From Nonlabens sp. Hel1_33_55 (lineage in GTDB: Bacteria; Bacteroidota; Bacteroidia; Flavobacteriales; Flavobacteriaceae), in the NCBI RefSeq assembly GCF_900101765.1, contig NZ_LT627735.1, positions 2,077,501-2,141,500 on the forward strand: DNA of 64,000 bases, read 5' to 3'. Shown here one piece after another: positions 52,074 to 60,708 of the stretch. Both the position numbers and the translations under genes were made by a program. Position 1 is the first letter of the stretch. Every line of letters starts with the position of its first letter. The notes under the pieces are model-generated. The model ran no database searches, had not been told where the DNA came from, and saw only the letters and a list, made by a program, of their open reading frames with translations.

Positions 52074-53423
52074 ATGCAATTCCAACTTACAGAAGATTTT
52101 ATTGACGACCTGCAGCAACTGATTGATCAGAATGAGGCTGGTCAGGTAAAATCGATTTTGGAAGACTTGCACTTTGCAGACATTGCAGAGATCATCGACG
52201 ACCTCAATCTGGAAGCGGCCATATTTGTGGTCAAATTGCTGGACAGCGAGACCACTTCAGAAGCTCTGATGGAGCTGGATGAAGATCAGCGTGATCGCAT
52301 TTTAGGTGCATTGTCACCTCAAGAAATCGCAGACGAGCTGGAAGAAATGGATACTGATGATGCCGCAGATATCCTTAACGAACTTTCTGACGAGCGAGCG
52401 CAGGAGATCATAAGCGCCATGGCAGATGAGGAACACGTGGAAAACATCGTGGACCTATTGCGCTATGATGATAATAGCGCTGGTGGATTGATGGCCAAAG
52501 AACTCGTAAAAGTCAACGAGAACTGGACCGTTACCGGTTGTGTGAGCGAGATGCGCGCACAAGCCGAAAATGTGACTCGGGTTCATTCTATTTATGTAGT
52601 CGATAACAACCAGAAACTCAAAGGACGCCTTTCTTTGAAAGACCTTCTAACAAGTGCAGAGAATACTCCAATCAAAGAAGTTTATATTCCTAAAGTTGAC
52701 TACGTAACGGTCAACACAACCGGAGAAGAAGTGGCGCGCATCATGCGTAAGTATGACCTAGAAGCCATTCCCGTAGTGGACGAATTGGACAGACTCGTGG
52801 GTCGTGTCACCATCGACGATATTGTAGATTTCATCACAGAAGAAGCCGAAAAGGATTACCAACTCGCCTCTGGTATCTCACAGGACGTTGAGGCAAATGA
52901 TAGCATCTGGGAACTTACCAGAGCACGATTACCATGGTTGGTTTTGGGACTTTTTGGTGGTATAGGCGCCGCATTTATCATGGGCCTTTTTGAGCCACTA
53001 ATGGAACAGCATGCCATTCTATTCCTCTTCACGCCTTTAATTGCGGCCATGGCAGGAAATGTAGGTGTACAATCCAGCGCGATTATTGTGCAGGGAATTG
53101 CTAATGATGATTTGAAGGGAAGTATTGGGAATCGCTTGATTAAAGAAGTGTTACTTGCAATGCTCAACGGTTTGATTCTGGGTATTTTACTTTATGGATA
53201 TACTTATTTTACTAAAGGTGACTTATTGGTTTCCGCTGCTATTTCTACGGCCTTGTTTGTTGTGATTATTGTGGCTGGTTTGATAGGCACATCAGTTCCT
53301 ATTATCCTTCATAAACGCGGTATCGACCCGGCACTCGCCACTGGTCCATTTATCACAACCAGCAATGATATTTGCGGGATCTTGATTTATTTTATGCTCG
53401 CAAAAGTGATTATAGGTATTTAG
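52074..53423 (+). CDS. mgtE: Mg2+ transporter MgtE
   Basis: 449 aa. An N-terminal acidic superhelical domain (about 1-130, LEDLHFADIAEIIDDL and repeats), two CBS domains (about 135-260), the plug helix, then five membrane helices (from about 285). The pore region contains AAMAGNVGVQSSAIIVQG and the C-terminal segment GPFITTSNDICGILIYF, with the ion-binding Asp. A Mg2+-gated import channel in the inner membrane. A palindrome copy follows the stop. Confidence 0.95.
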   Translation: MQFQLTEDFIDDLQQLIDQNEAGQVKSILEDLHFADIAEIIDDLNLEAAIFVVKLLDSETTSEALMELDEDQRDRILGALSPQEIADELEEMDTDDAADILNELSDERAQEIISAMADEEHVENIVDLLRYDDNSAGGLMAKELVKVNENWTVTGCVSEMRAQAENVTRVHSIYVVDNNQKLKGRLSLKDLLTSAENTPIKEVYIPKVDYVTVNTTGEEVARIMRKYDLEAIPVVDELDRLVGRVTIDDIVDFITEEAEKDYQLASGISQDVEANDSIWELTRARLPWLVLGLFGGIGAAFIMGLFEPLMEQHAILFLFTPLIAAMAGNVGVQSSAIIVQGIANDDLKGSIGNRLIKEVLLAMLNGLILGILLYGYTYFTKGDLLVSAAISTALFVVIIVAGLIGTSVPIILHKRGIDPALATGPFITTSNDICGILIYFMLAKVIIGI

Positions 53424-53434
53424 TGTGATGGTCT

Positions 53435-53450
53435 CGCTTTCGCGAAAGCG
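53435..53450. repeat. Iterated palindrome copy, intergenic (perfect)
   Basis: Perfect 16-mer, 12 nt after mgtE. Confidence 0.95.
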
Positions 53451-53646
53451 AACTCATTTTAACGCTCTTTTTTAAGAATTAGATTTTGGAAACTTATTAA
53501 ATTCCTAACAGGCTGTTTCTAAATTTCCAACCGAAGATTTCAGGTAACTTTAATCAAAGGAGTTCGACATAAAGGTCTAATTGTAAATAAACGTCAACGC
53601 TGCTCCTATTCTGGTTTGAAAACCTAATTCCCATTATCTTCACTAC

Positions 53647-54123
53647 ATGAAAGCTGCCACGGCAAAACAAATACGCGATGAACTGAAGGACCGCACAGAA
53701 ACCGAACTGCGCGAGATTGTCCTGAGGCTTTCCCGTTTCAAAAAGGAAAATAAGGAACTGTTATCCTACTTGCTTTTTGAGGCGCATCATGAAGAGGATT
53801 ATATCCAGACCATCAAATCTCACATTGACGAGAAACTGCTGGAGATCAATACCAGCAATGGCTATTATGCTAAAAAAGCGATACGTCGCATCCTTAAAGA
53901 GACTAAGAAATTCATTAGGTATTCAGGTAATAAAGAAACCGAAGTAGCGATATTGATTCATTTCTGCAAAAGTCTACAGGAAACACATCCTAAATTGATG
54001 AGCAACAAAATTGTACGGGATATTGTCAAGAGACAGATCGTCCTCATAAAGGTGCGTATCTCCACGCTTCATGAAGATCTACAATACGATTACCAGCGCG
54101 AACTCAATGATGTAGATTATTGA
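53647..54123 (+). CDS. Conserved basic helical protein, unknown
   Basis: 158 aa, predicted almost entirely alpha-helical and rich in Lys, Arg and Glu (RDELKDRTETELREIVLRL, YAKKAIRRILKETKKFIRY). One Cys, no signal or membrane segment. I do not recognise the family. It is followed by a dehydrogenase gene 5-14 nt downstream, so the two are probably co-transcribed. Confidence 0.7.
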   Translation: MKAATAKQIRDELKDRTETELREIVLRLSRFKKENKELLSYLLFEAHHEEDYIQTIKSHIDEKLLEINTSNGYYAKKAIRRILKETKKFIRYSGNKETEVAILIHFCKSLQETHPKLMSNKIVRDIVKRQIVLIKVRISTLHEDLQYDYQRELNDVDY

Positions 54124-54137
54124 TTAAAATGAACTTT

Positions 54138-55079
54138 ATGAAAATTCTCCATTTAGACAGCAATCATGATATTCTTGAAGAAAAGCTATCGGCTTCAGGT
54201 TTTGATAATCACCATGATTACACATCTAGGAAAAGCGACATAGAAAAAGTAATTTCTAATTATGACGGGCTTGTGGTACGTAGTAGATTCCCAATCGATC
54301 AAGAATTTTTATCCAAGGCTACTCATCTCAAATGTATAGGTCGTGTAGGCGCTGGACTAGAGAACATAGATTTAGAAGCTGCGCAGGAATTGGGTATTGC
54401 CTGTTTCAACGCTCCTGAAGGTAATCGCAACGCGGTAGGTGAACATGCACTTGGGATGTTATTATCTCTTTTCAACAAGTTAAATAAAGCAGATAGTGAG
54501 GTGCGACAAGGAATCTGGGATCGTGAAGGCAATCGTGGTCTTGAACTTGACGGTAAAACGGTTGGTATCATAGGATATGGTAACATGGGAAAAGCCTTTG
54601 CAAAAAAATTGAGAGGCTTCGATTGTACCGTTTTATGCCATGATATAAAAAAGAATGTAGGCGATGAAAATGCGACCCAAGTCTCATTAGAAGAGTTACA
54701 AACAAAAGCTGATGTCTTGAGCTTGCACACACCACAAACTCCTGACACCATAGCTATGGTAAATGAAAGTTTTATAGCTGCGTTCAAAAAACCTTTTTAC
54801 CTGATAAATACAGCTAGAGGATCTGCCGTGGTGACTGCAGATCTTGTCGCAGCCATGCAAAGTGGTAAAGTGTTGGGTGCTGGACTTGATGTTTTGGAAT
54901 ATGAGAAAAGTTCGTTTGAATCACTCTTTCGCGAAAGCGATATGCCAGAAGCTCTCAAAAAACTGATGCAGATGGATAACGTCATATTAAGCCCTCATGT
55001 GGGTGGTTGGACGGTTGAGTCCAAGTATAAACTTGCTGAAGTCATTGCAGATAAAATGATCAAACATTTGAAATCATGA
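54138..55079 (+). CDS. D-2-hydroxyacid dehydrogenase (phosphoglycerate dehydrogenase-like)
   Basis: 313-aa NAD-dependent enzyme. The Rossmann site is VGIIGYGNMGKAFAKKL; the catalytic set is seen as NTARGSAVV (Arg), the Glu before the last loop, and SPHVGGWT (His). CIGRVGAGLENIDLEAAQ and NAPEGNRNAVGEHALGML resemble SerA-type enzymes, but the C-terminal ACT domain is missing, so hydroxypyruvate or another hydroxyacid is possible. The start MKILHLDSNHD is chosen; ATG 54129 is an alternative. A decayed palindrome copy is read as LFRESDMPE. Confidence 0.87.
   Translation: MKILHLDSNHDILEEKLSASGFDNHHDYTSRKSDIEKVISNYDGLVVRSRFPIDQEFLSKATHLKCIGRVGAGLENIDLEAAQELGIACFNAPEGNRNAVGEHALGMLLSLFNKLNKADSEVRQGIWDREGNRGLELDGKTVGIIGYGNMGKAFAKKLRGFDCTVLCHDIKKNVGDENATQVSLEELQTKADVLSLHTPQTPDTIAMVNESFIAAFKKPFYLINTARGSAVVTADLVAAMQSGKVLGAGLDVLEYEKSSFESLFRESDMPEALKKLMQMDNVILSPHVGGWTVESKYKLAEVIADKMIKHLKS
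54924..54939. repeat. Palindrome copy inside the dehydrogenase gene (15/16, core hit)
   Basis: CTCTTTCGCGAAAGCG: one base inside the core differs, so symmetry is broken. Read as LFRES. Confidence 0.75.
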
Positions 55080-55471
55080 AAAAAGTTACGGGAATAGGCG
55101 GCATATTTTTTAAGTGCAATGATGTAGAGGCAACTAAAGAATGGTATCAAAAGCATCTGGGAATTAAGCATGATGAATACGGTCATACGTTCTGGAACCG
55201 CGACGTCGATCTACCCGATAATAAAATGAGCCAGCAATGGAGTCCTTTCAAAAAAGAAACCGATTATTTCGATCCTTCAAAACAGGAGTTCATGATCAAC
55301 TATAGGGTTGAAAACCTAGATCAATTAATCGCCGAACTTAAATCAAGTGGAGTCCAATTAATTGGAGAGGCGCAAGAATTTGACTACGGCAAATTTGCAT
55401 GGATTCTTGATGCAGATGGTAGGAAAGTCGAATTATGGGAACCAGCTAACGAATCGTTATTTGAAAAATAG
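55076..55471 (+). CDS. VOC family (glyoxalase-like) protein
   Basis: 131 aa with a paired beta-alpha-beta-beta-beta fold. GIGGIFFKCNDVEATKEWY and the C-terminal ILDADGRKVELWEPANE (metal-ligand Glu) are typical of the vicinal-oxygen-chelate superfamily. The reaction is unknown; members include glyoxalase I, dioxygenases and resistance proteins. The start overlaps the dehydrogenase stop (ATGA), so translation is coupled. Confidence 0.87.
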   Translation: MKKVTGIGGIFFKCNDVEATKEWYQKHLGIKHDEYGHTFWNRDVDLPDNKMSQQWSPFKKETDYFDPSKQEFMINYRVENLDQLIAELKSSGVQLIGEAQEFDYGKFAWILDADGRKVELWEPANESLFEK

Positions 55472-55507
55472 TGTACTTTTATTTCAACCAATTAAAAATC
55501 AAATAAC

Positions 55508-55855
55508 ATGAGTACAGAAGGTTACGATAGCACAAAACGTAATGACGGTTTTGACGAAGCAAAACAATCTGCAAAAGAAGCAGCTAGTGATTTCCAGCGT
55601 GGCGTCAATGACATGGTCAACAGCCAGGAAAACAAAAAAGTACTAGCCGGATTACTGGCTATTTTCCTGGGATATTTTGGTATACACAAGTTCATATTGG
55701 GTTACACTCAAGCTGGGATTATTCAATTGGTTTTCAGTGTAGTGACTTGTGGTGTAGGAAGTATTATTGGTATCATAGAAGGCATTATTTACCTCACAAA
55801 ATCTGATGAAGAATTTTATCAAACTTATCAAGTAGGAAGAAAACCTTGGTTTTAA
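55508..55855 (+). CDS. TM2 domain-containing membrane protein
   Basis: 115 aa. A polar N-terminal 40 residues, then the TM2 domain: two helices, the first opened by KKVLAGLLAIFLGYFGIHKF and the second by GIIQLVFSVVTCGVGSIIG, with a positively charged C-terminus. TM2 proteins are small inner-membrane proteins of unknown role. A -7 like box TActTTTA lies 27 nt upstream; a terminator follows. Confidence 0.85.
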   Translation: MSTEGYDSTKRNDGFDEAKQSAKEAASDFQRGVNDMVNSQENKKVLAGLLAIFLGYFGIHKFILGYTQAGIIQLVFSVVTCGVGSIIGIIEGIIYLTKSDEEFYQTYQVGRKPWF

Positions 55856-55875
55856 AAAAGTAGAAAACAAATTTT

Positions 55876-55902
55876 AAAAGTCGCTTACTGGGCGACTTTT
55901 TT
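55876..55902. terminator. Bidirectional terminator
   Basis: AAAAGTCGC, loop TTACTGG, GCGACTTTTTT. It serves the TM2 gene (plus) and the convergent gene whose stop codon begins at 55903, overlapping the T-run. Confidence 0.9.
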
Positions 55903-56980
55903 ATTTGTCAAGATTATAATTCAAAGGCAGCATACCGCCTACTCCCAATTGCGGCAGGTAACCTGATGTCATCATCTCTCTAGGAGATAAGTTATTTCCA
56001 AATGAATCCATGAAAATATAGTTACTAGATAAGAATAGATCTGTTTGATGATTATCACGATCCACTATAGAATATTTAAGATTTCTAAAGGTCAATCTGT
56101 AAACACCATTCTCTACGGTGCTTCTATAATGATCTGCAGGATTGACCTTAAAGCCTTTATGAAATAGATCAAATTTATTTTCAGTCAGTGTTTTATTGAT
56201 GAAGGATCTGTAGAGTAAGAGTTGGGATATTTTGAACGCTTTTTCTCTGCGCCTGATCCTTCTGCGTTCGTTTGGTTTATCGCTTTCCAGTTCTTGGTAA
56301 AAAGATGTTCCAGACACAAATGAGTTTTCTGCTAGATAGTTTTCTCTCGCATGCTCTACTTCAAAAACGCGTTCGATGCCAACAGTTGGTTTGAAAAACT
56401 TAAAGTTGATCTCAAATTCAACCAAGTCATATTTGATTTTATATCCTAGGTATTTATTTACAATGATGATGGGGTTGCGACTGGTCGCAGTCATTTGTTT
56501 GGAATCTGTATTGAAGCGCAATCGTATATCGTCTAAATTCAGAATCTCACAATTCTCAAGACTTCTTATCCCAATAAAGTAATCAAGAAATAGTCGCTCT
56601 TTTGTCTCTCGATCCCATGGATCAGGATTTATAACAACAGCATCCAATTCATTTTCCTGTTGCTGGAGCTGTACCAGTTTCAAATCAACCTGTAACGGAT
56701 TTTCAAACGTTCGCTTTTCGTATCCTAAATAAGCAAAGACTAAAGGCGCCTTCATTTCCACATCGTACTTTATGGAATATTCACCATCTGGACCAGAAAC
56801 AACACCTGTAGAAGTTCCCGATAAATAAACGCCAACGCCCATGAGCGGCTCTTTAGTAGCGGCATCAATGATGGTTCCTTCAATAAGCTGTTGTTGAGAA
56901 TAAGCGCTTGAAACACCGAACAACAGGAAGCCAGCAACCCATAGGAAATTTGAGATTATCTTACTCCTTAGCAGCGGCAT
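55901..56980 (-). CDS. CarboxypepD_reg-like domain outer-envelope protein
   Basis: 359 aa. Signal peptide ending FGVSSAYSQ, then a carboxypeptidase-regulatory-like beta-sandwich: QLIEGTIIDAATKEPLMGVGVYLSGTSTGVVSGPDGEYSIKY (residues about 32-74), as found at the N-terminus of SusC-type receptors. The rest (about 110-359) is a conserved alpha/beta region of unknown role (DYFIGIRSLENCEILNL...). It is not a TonB barrel: too short. Starts inside the last codons of the acyltransferase gene (20-nt overlap; ATG 56983 or 56980), so the two are coupled. Confidence 0.8.
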   Translation of the reverse strand: MPLLRSKIISNFLWVAGFLLFGVSSAYSQQQLIEGTIIDAATKEPLMGVGVYLSGTSTGVVSGPDGEYSIKYDVEMKAPLVFAYLGYEKRTFENPLQVDLKLVQLQQQENELDAVVINPDPWDRETKERLFLDYFIGIRSLENCEILNLDDIRLRFNTDSKQMTATSRNPIIIVNKYLGYKIKYDLVEFEINFKFFKPTVGIERVFEVEHARENYLAENSFVSGTSFYQELESDKPNERRRIRRREKAFKISQLLLYRSFINKTLTENKFDLFHKGFKVNPADHYRSTVENGVYRLTFRNLKYSIVDRDNHQTDLFLSSNYIFMDSFGNNLSPREMMTSGYLPQLGVGGMLPLNYNLDK

Positions 56981-58790
56981 CATCTGTTGACTTGAAGTAT
57001 TTCTCTTCCATTTCTGCCTGGAATTCTTCCATCACTGGTTTTACCGTGCTTTCAGGAATGTCTGCAATGCGTATGTACATCAACCCGTCAATCGCATTAT
57101 TAAATAACGGATCTACATTAAAGGCAACCACCTTAGCATTTTGCTTTACGTATTTTTTAATCAATACCGGTAGCCGCAATTCATTGGGTTCCAACTCGTC
57201 AATGAGTCTGTCAAACTTGTTTAAATCAGCCTCTGAGGCGTCAAAAATGAAGTCTTTATCGGCATCTTCCAATTGTACTTTGAAACCTTTTTTAGGCTTG
57301 ATGAATTGAGCTAGATATGGATCGTAATAATTTGATTTCATGAACTCAATCATGAGGGATTTTGAAAAATTGGAGAACTTATTGCTGATACTCACACCAC
57401 CAACTAAAAATTTATGGCTGGGAAACCTCAACGTGCAGTGCACGATTCCTTTCCAGAGCAAAAATAGAGGCATCGGTTTTTGCTGGTATTCTGGAATAAT
57501 AAAAGCACGACCCATTTCAATACTTTGAGACATCATTTTGTGAGCATCCGTATCAATGGTAAAGAGCTCATTCAAGTAAAAACCTTCAATGCCATATTTC
57601 TTGTAAATCTCTTCACCCATTCCCATGCGATAGGCACCTGCTATGCAATTAGCCTCATTGTCCCACAAAAACATGTGATGATAGTATTGATCGTATTTAT
57701 CTAAGTCAATAGACTTATTTGTTCCTTCTCCTATCTGTCTGAAAGTAATCTCACGCAGTCGCCCTAGTTCCCTTAGAATGTTGGGGATTTTATCTGCCTT
57801 AGCAAGAAAGATTTCATAGTTTTTTGAAACTAGAAGTCTTTTTTCATCGGCGCGCAGTTGATCAACTTCTTTGATCATTTTAGAAGCATCACCAGTATCT
57901 ATAATTTTTTTAGGTGGCGCTTTAGGTAATTTTATGTTTTTGGGAAGATCCCTTAAACTCACAGTTTCCTTATCGTATGCCTTTGATAATAAGTAGGTTT
58001 TCTTTCTTAGAAATTCTGTAAACTCATCCAACGTAGGATGCTCTTTTTGGGAAGCTACATTGATGGGATTACCTATACGAACGATGATAGTTCGGTTTTT
58101 TTGAGTGAGAAGTTCTGATGGTAATTTTGCTGTTCTGAACGTGTCAGAGATCTTAGCAAGCCTATAAAATAATTTACTATTCTTTGCATGAAAGTAAATA
58201 GGTATGATCGGCACCTCAGCTCGTTGTATCAATTTCATCGCACTTGGTTCCCATGGTTTATCTACCACCAGTTTTCCGTCGCGATAGGTAGACACTTCGC
58301 CAGCAGGAAATACTCCAAGTGGTAAATCACTTTTCAAATGGCGCATCGCCTGCATGAATCCAGCCGTGGAAGATTTTGCGTCCTTATGATCTTCAAAGGG
58401 ATTCACTGGCATCACATAGGGCTTCAAAGGCTCAATGCGATGCAACAGAAAGTTTGCTATGATTTTAAAGTCCGGCCGTCTGTCCAGTAACAGCTTCAAT
58501 AATAATATTCCATCCACACCACCCAGCGGATGGTTTGATATAGTTACAAAACCTCCAGTTTTAGGTATACGTTTGAGGTCATCCTCAGGAATTTCAAAAT
58601 CAATTTTGAGATCGTCAAGAATTGCATCCAGGAATGCCGTTCCCTGTTTATCCTTGTTGCGGTTGTAGATTTTATTGAGCGTGGAAATACGTAGCAACTT
58701 CATGAGTGACCAGCCACCCAATCGTCCCAGCATTCCATATTTGTCAATATGGATTGCCTTTGCTACTTCATTTGCATTTACCAGACTCAT
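56961..58790 (-). CDS. Two-domain acyltransferase, OlsF-like (PlsC + GNAT)
   Basis: 609 aa joining two acyltransferases. The N-terminal half (about 1-270) is a lysophospholipid acyltransferase with NHPLGGVDG at 86-94 (His87, Asp93, a HX5D spacing instead of HX4D) and GVFPAGEVSTY near 160. The C-terminal half (about 310-590) is an OlsB-type N-acyltransferase (YDQYYHHMFLWDNEANCIAGAYRMG, LNELFTIDT, SIEMGRAFI). The same architecture in OlsF makes ornithine or related aminolipids from an amino acid in one polypeptide. The amino acid used is unknown. Confidence 0.82.
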   Translation of the reverse strand: MSLVNANEVAKAIHIDKYGMLGRLGGWSLMKLLRISTLNKIYNRNKDKQGTAFLDAILDDLKIDFEIPEDDLKRIPKTGGFVTISNHPLGGVDGILLLKLLLDRRPDFKIIANFLLHRIEPLKPYVMPVNPFEDHKDAKSSTAGFMQAMRHLKSDLPLGVFPAGEVSTYRDGKLVVDKPWEPSAMKLIQRAEVPIIPIYFHAKNSKLFYRLAKISDTFRTAKLPSELLTQKNRTIIVRIGNPINVASQKEHPTLDEFTEFLRKKTYLLSKAYDKETVSLRDLPKNIKLPKAPPKKIIDTGDASKMIKEVDQLRADEKRLLVSKNYEIFLAKADKIPNILRELGRLREITFRQIGEGTNKSIDLDKYDQYYHHMFLWDNEANCIAGAYRMGMGEEIYKKYGIEGFYLNELFTIDTDAHKMMSQSIEMGRAFIIPEYQQKPMPLFLLWKGIVHCTLRFPSHKFLVGGVSISNKFSNFSKSLMIEFMKSNYYDPYLAQFIKPKKGFKVQLEDADKDFIFDASEADLNKFDRLIDELEPNELRLPVLIKKYVKQNAKVVAFNVDPLFNNAIDGLMYIRIADIPESTVKPVMEEFQAEMEEKYFKSTDDAAAKE

Positions 58791-58837
58791 AAATTAATTG
58801 CTAGGTTCTCGAACAAATATAACACAACGCAAATGCA

Positions 58838-60124
58838 TCATTCACTAACGACCAGTTGGAGCGTTTCCTGGGTACGTTGTTTCAAAAGAACATTCTTGCC
58901 ATCTTCCATTTCTTTGATGGTGTCACCTGCATAGTGACGAATTGTGTAAAGCGACACACCACTAACGTGGCTTACCTTAAAGTCTTTTTGAAGACCTTCC
59001 AGTAGCTCTTCAATCTTGGCATATTTATCCTCAACACAAAGGGAAAAACTAATCGCACTATTCTGCAATAAGCCTACTTGAATCTTGTTCTCGCTTAGTT
59101 CATCAAATATCTTAGAGATGCTTTTCTCACCTATAAAACTAAAATCCCTAGAGGCGATACGTAAGAACACCATGTTTTTCCGTACGATAAAACAAGGCGT
59201 TGTAGGTACAAGACTCTCGCTGGAAGTAATGGTGGATCCATCTGCTTTGGGATCAATAAATGACTTAACGTTGAGCGGTATGTTTTTTTCCTGCAACGGT
59301 TGCAGCGTTTTAGGGTGAATAACGCTGGCACCATAAAAGGCCAATTCAATAGCCTCATCATATGGTATTTGTGACAACAAAACCGTGTCTTTGAACACAC
59401 GTGGATCTGCGTTGAGAACACCAGGCACGTCCTTCCAGATCGTGACCTCGCTGGCGTTGAGACTATAAGCAAGAATCGCAGCCGTGTAGTCACTACCTTC
59501 TCGACCTAAAGTCGTGGTAAAGCCATTCTCATCAGATCCTATAAAACCTTGAGTGATAAAAAGCTCATGGCTACATTCTTTTTTGATCTGCTCTTCAGTA
59601 TGTTCCCAGTCGACGGTGGCATCACGATATTTGTTATCAGTCATAATGAGCTGGCGCGCATCCTTCCATATCACAGGTATATCGCAAGCGTTGAGGTATG
59701 CAGCAACAATTTTGGTGGACATCAATTCACCATGGCTCACCACTTGATCATAAAGAAAACTATAATTGCGGCTTTTGTTGCGCAGCATCTCGCCTTTCAA
59801 AGATTCTATAATTGCTTTGAGGTCTTTTTTGATATCGCTTTCGCGAAAGCGAACTACCCAACCATCATCAACTCCATCAACCTTCTTTTCTAGATCTTCA
59901 ATAATCTCCAGGTGCTGTTCCTGCAAGTGATCGATAAGATTGAGGTATTTGTTGTCGTGTGATTCATAACTAGCAATCACGGCTTCTAGCGCATTGGTGG
60001 TTTTCCCCATCGCCGAAACTACAATTCCCAGGTTTTGCGTTCCCATAGTTTTCAAAACCTTGGTCACGTTGCGCACTCCATCAGCATCTTTGACTGATGC
60101 TCCTCCAAATTTGTAAATTCTCAT
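58838..60124 (-). CDS. lysC: Aspartate kinase
   Basis: 428-aa monofunctional aspartokinase opening the lysine, threonine and methionine pathways. MRIYKFGGASVKDADG is the N-terminal nucleotide motif (KFGG); TTLGREGSDYTAAILAY is the substrate and ATP loop; two C-terminal ACT domains (about 295-425) give feedback control. Start ATG 60124 overlaps the upstream GNAT stop (ATGA). A perfect palindrome copy is read as VVRFRESDIKK in the linker after the first helices. Confidence 0.94.
   Translation of the reverse strand: MRIYKFGGASVKDADGVRNVTKVLKTMGTQNLGIVVSAMGKTTNALEAVIASYESHDNKYLNLIDHLQEQHLEIIEDLEKKVDGVDDGWVVRFRESDIKKDLKAIIESLKGEMLRNKSRNYSFLYDQVVSHGELMSTKIVAAYLNACDIPVIWKDARQLIMTDNKYRDATVDWEHTEEQIKKECSHELFITQGFIGSDENGFTTTLGREGSDYTAAILAYSLNASEVTIWKDVPGVLNADPRVFKDTVLLSQIPYDEAIELAFYGASVIHPKTLQPLQEKNIPLNVKSFIDPKADGSTITSSESLVPTTPCFIVRKNMVFLRIASRDFSFIGEKSISKIFDELSENKIQVGLLQNSAISFSLCVEDKYAKIEELLEGLQKDFKVSHVSGVSLYTIRHYAGDTIKEMEDGKNVLLKQRTQETLQLVVSE
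59836..59851. repeat. Iterated palindrome copy inside lysC (perfect)
   Basis: Perfect CGCTTTCGCGAAAGCG, read as RFRES on the minus strand. Confidence 0.95.
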
Positions 60125-60594
60125 TTTCCTAAATATTCTGCTAGTGATCGTCCGTCCATTTGTGCGAGATGCCATCCAGGCACGATCGTGGCACCGGTAC
60201 TCTCATAAAATTCTACGGCATTCTTATTCCATTCCAGTACAACCCATTCTACTCTTCTAACTTTTTGTTCTTGAGCGTGCGTCAGTACACGGTCGTACAG
60301 CGCTTTGCCTAAACCTTTGCCACGCATCTTTTCTGTAACGATTAAATCTTCCAGGTGGATTGTTTTGCCTTTCCATGTAGAAAATCGCGGATAGCACAAG
60401 GCAATACCTTCTATCTTACCATCGTATTCTCCAACAAAGCAATTGAACAACGGCGGATTTGATGCTGCGTGTTTTTGTAATTCTTCAACGGTAACTTCAA
60501 CGGCATCTGGTTCTTTTTCAAAAACGGCTAATTCTGTGATGAGCTCTAAAACTCTGAGATAATCATCACTTCTGGCTGGGCGTACATGTATCAT
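60121..60594 (-). CDS. GNAT family N-acetyltransferase
   Basis: 157-aa enzyme resembling spermidine/thialysine acetyltransferases: IHVRPARSDDYLRVLELI at the N-terminus, ALCYPRFSTWKGKTIHLEDLIV, then the acetyl-CoA motif MRGKGLGKALYDRVL, and a VLEWNKNAVEFYESTGATIV tail that is typical of this subgroup. Start ATG 60594 is preferred over GTG 60600. First gene of a two-gene unit with lysC. Confidence 0.9.
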   Translation of the reverse strand: MIHVRPARSDDYLRVLELITELAVFEKEPDAVEVTVEELQKHAASNPPLFNCFVGEYDGKIEGIALCYPRFSTWKGKTIHLEDLIVTEKMRGKGLGKALYDRVLTHAQEQKVRRVEWVVLEWNKNAVEFYESTGATIVPGWHLAQMDGRSLAEYLGK

Positions 60595-60682
60595 GACCAC
60601 AAAGAAAAGTCAAAATTTATTAGAGGCCTTAACCTCAACGCAAAAAGTAACATACGATAACGTTATAGTGACCGCTAGCCTA

Positions 60683-60690
60683 TATATTTG
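60683..60690 (+). promoter_or_regulatory. -7 box of fbp
   Basis: TAtaTTTG exact match, 19 nt before ATG 60709; an in-frame TTG lies inside the box and is rejected as start. Confidence 0.65.
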
Positions 60691-60708
60691 TGGAAACCAA
60701 AATCTTTC

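Noticed and set aside
60688..60708. Upstream TTG start for fbp
   Set aside because: The codon lies within the TATATTTG promoter box; ATG 60709 is 19 nt after it.
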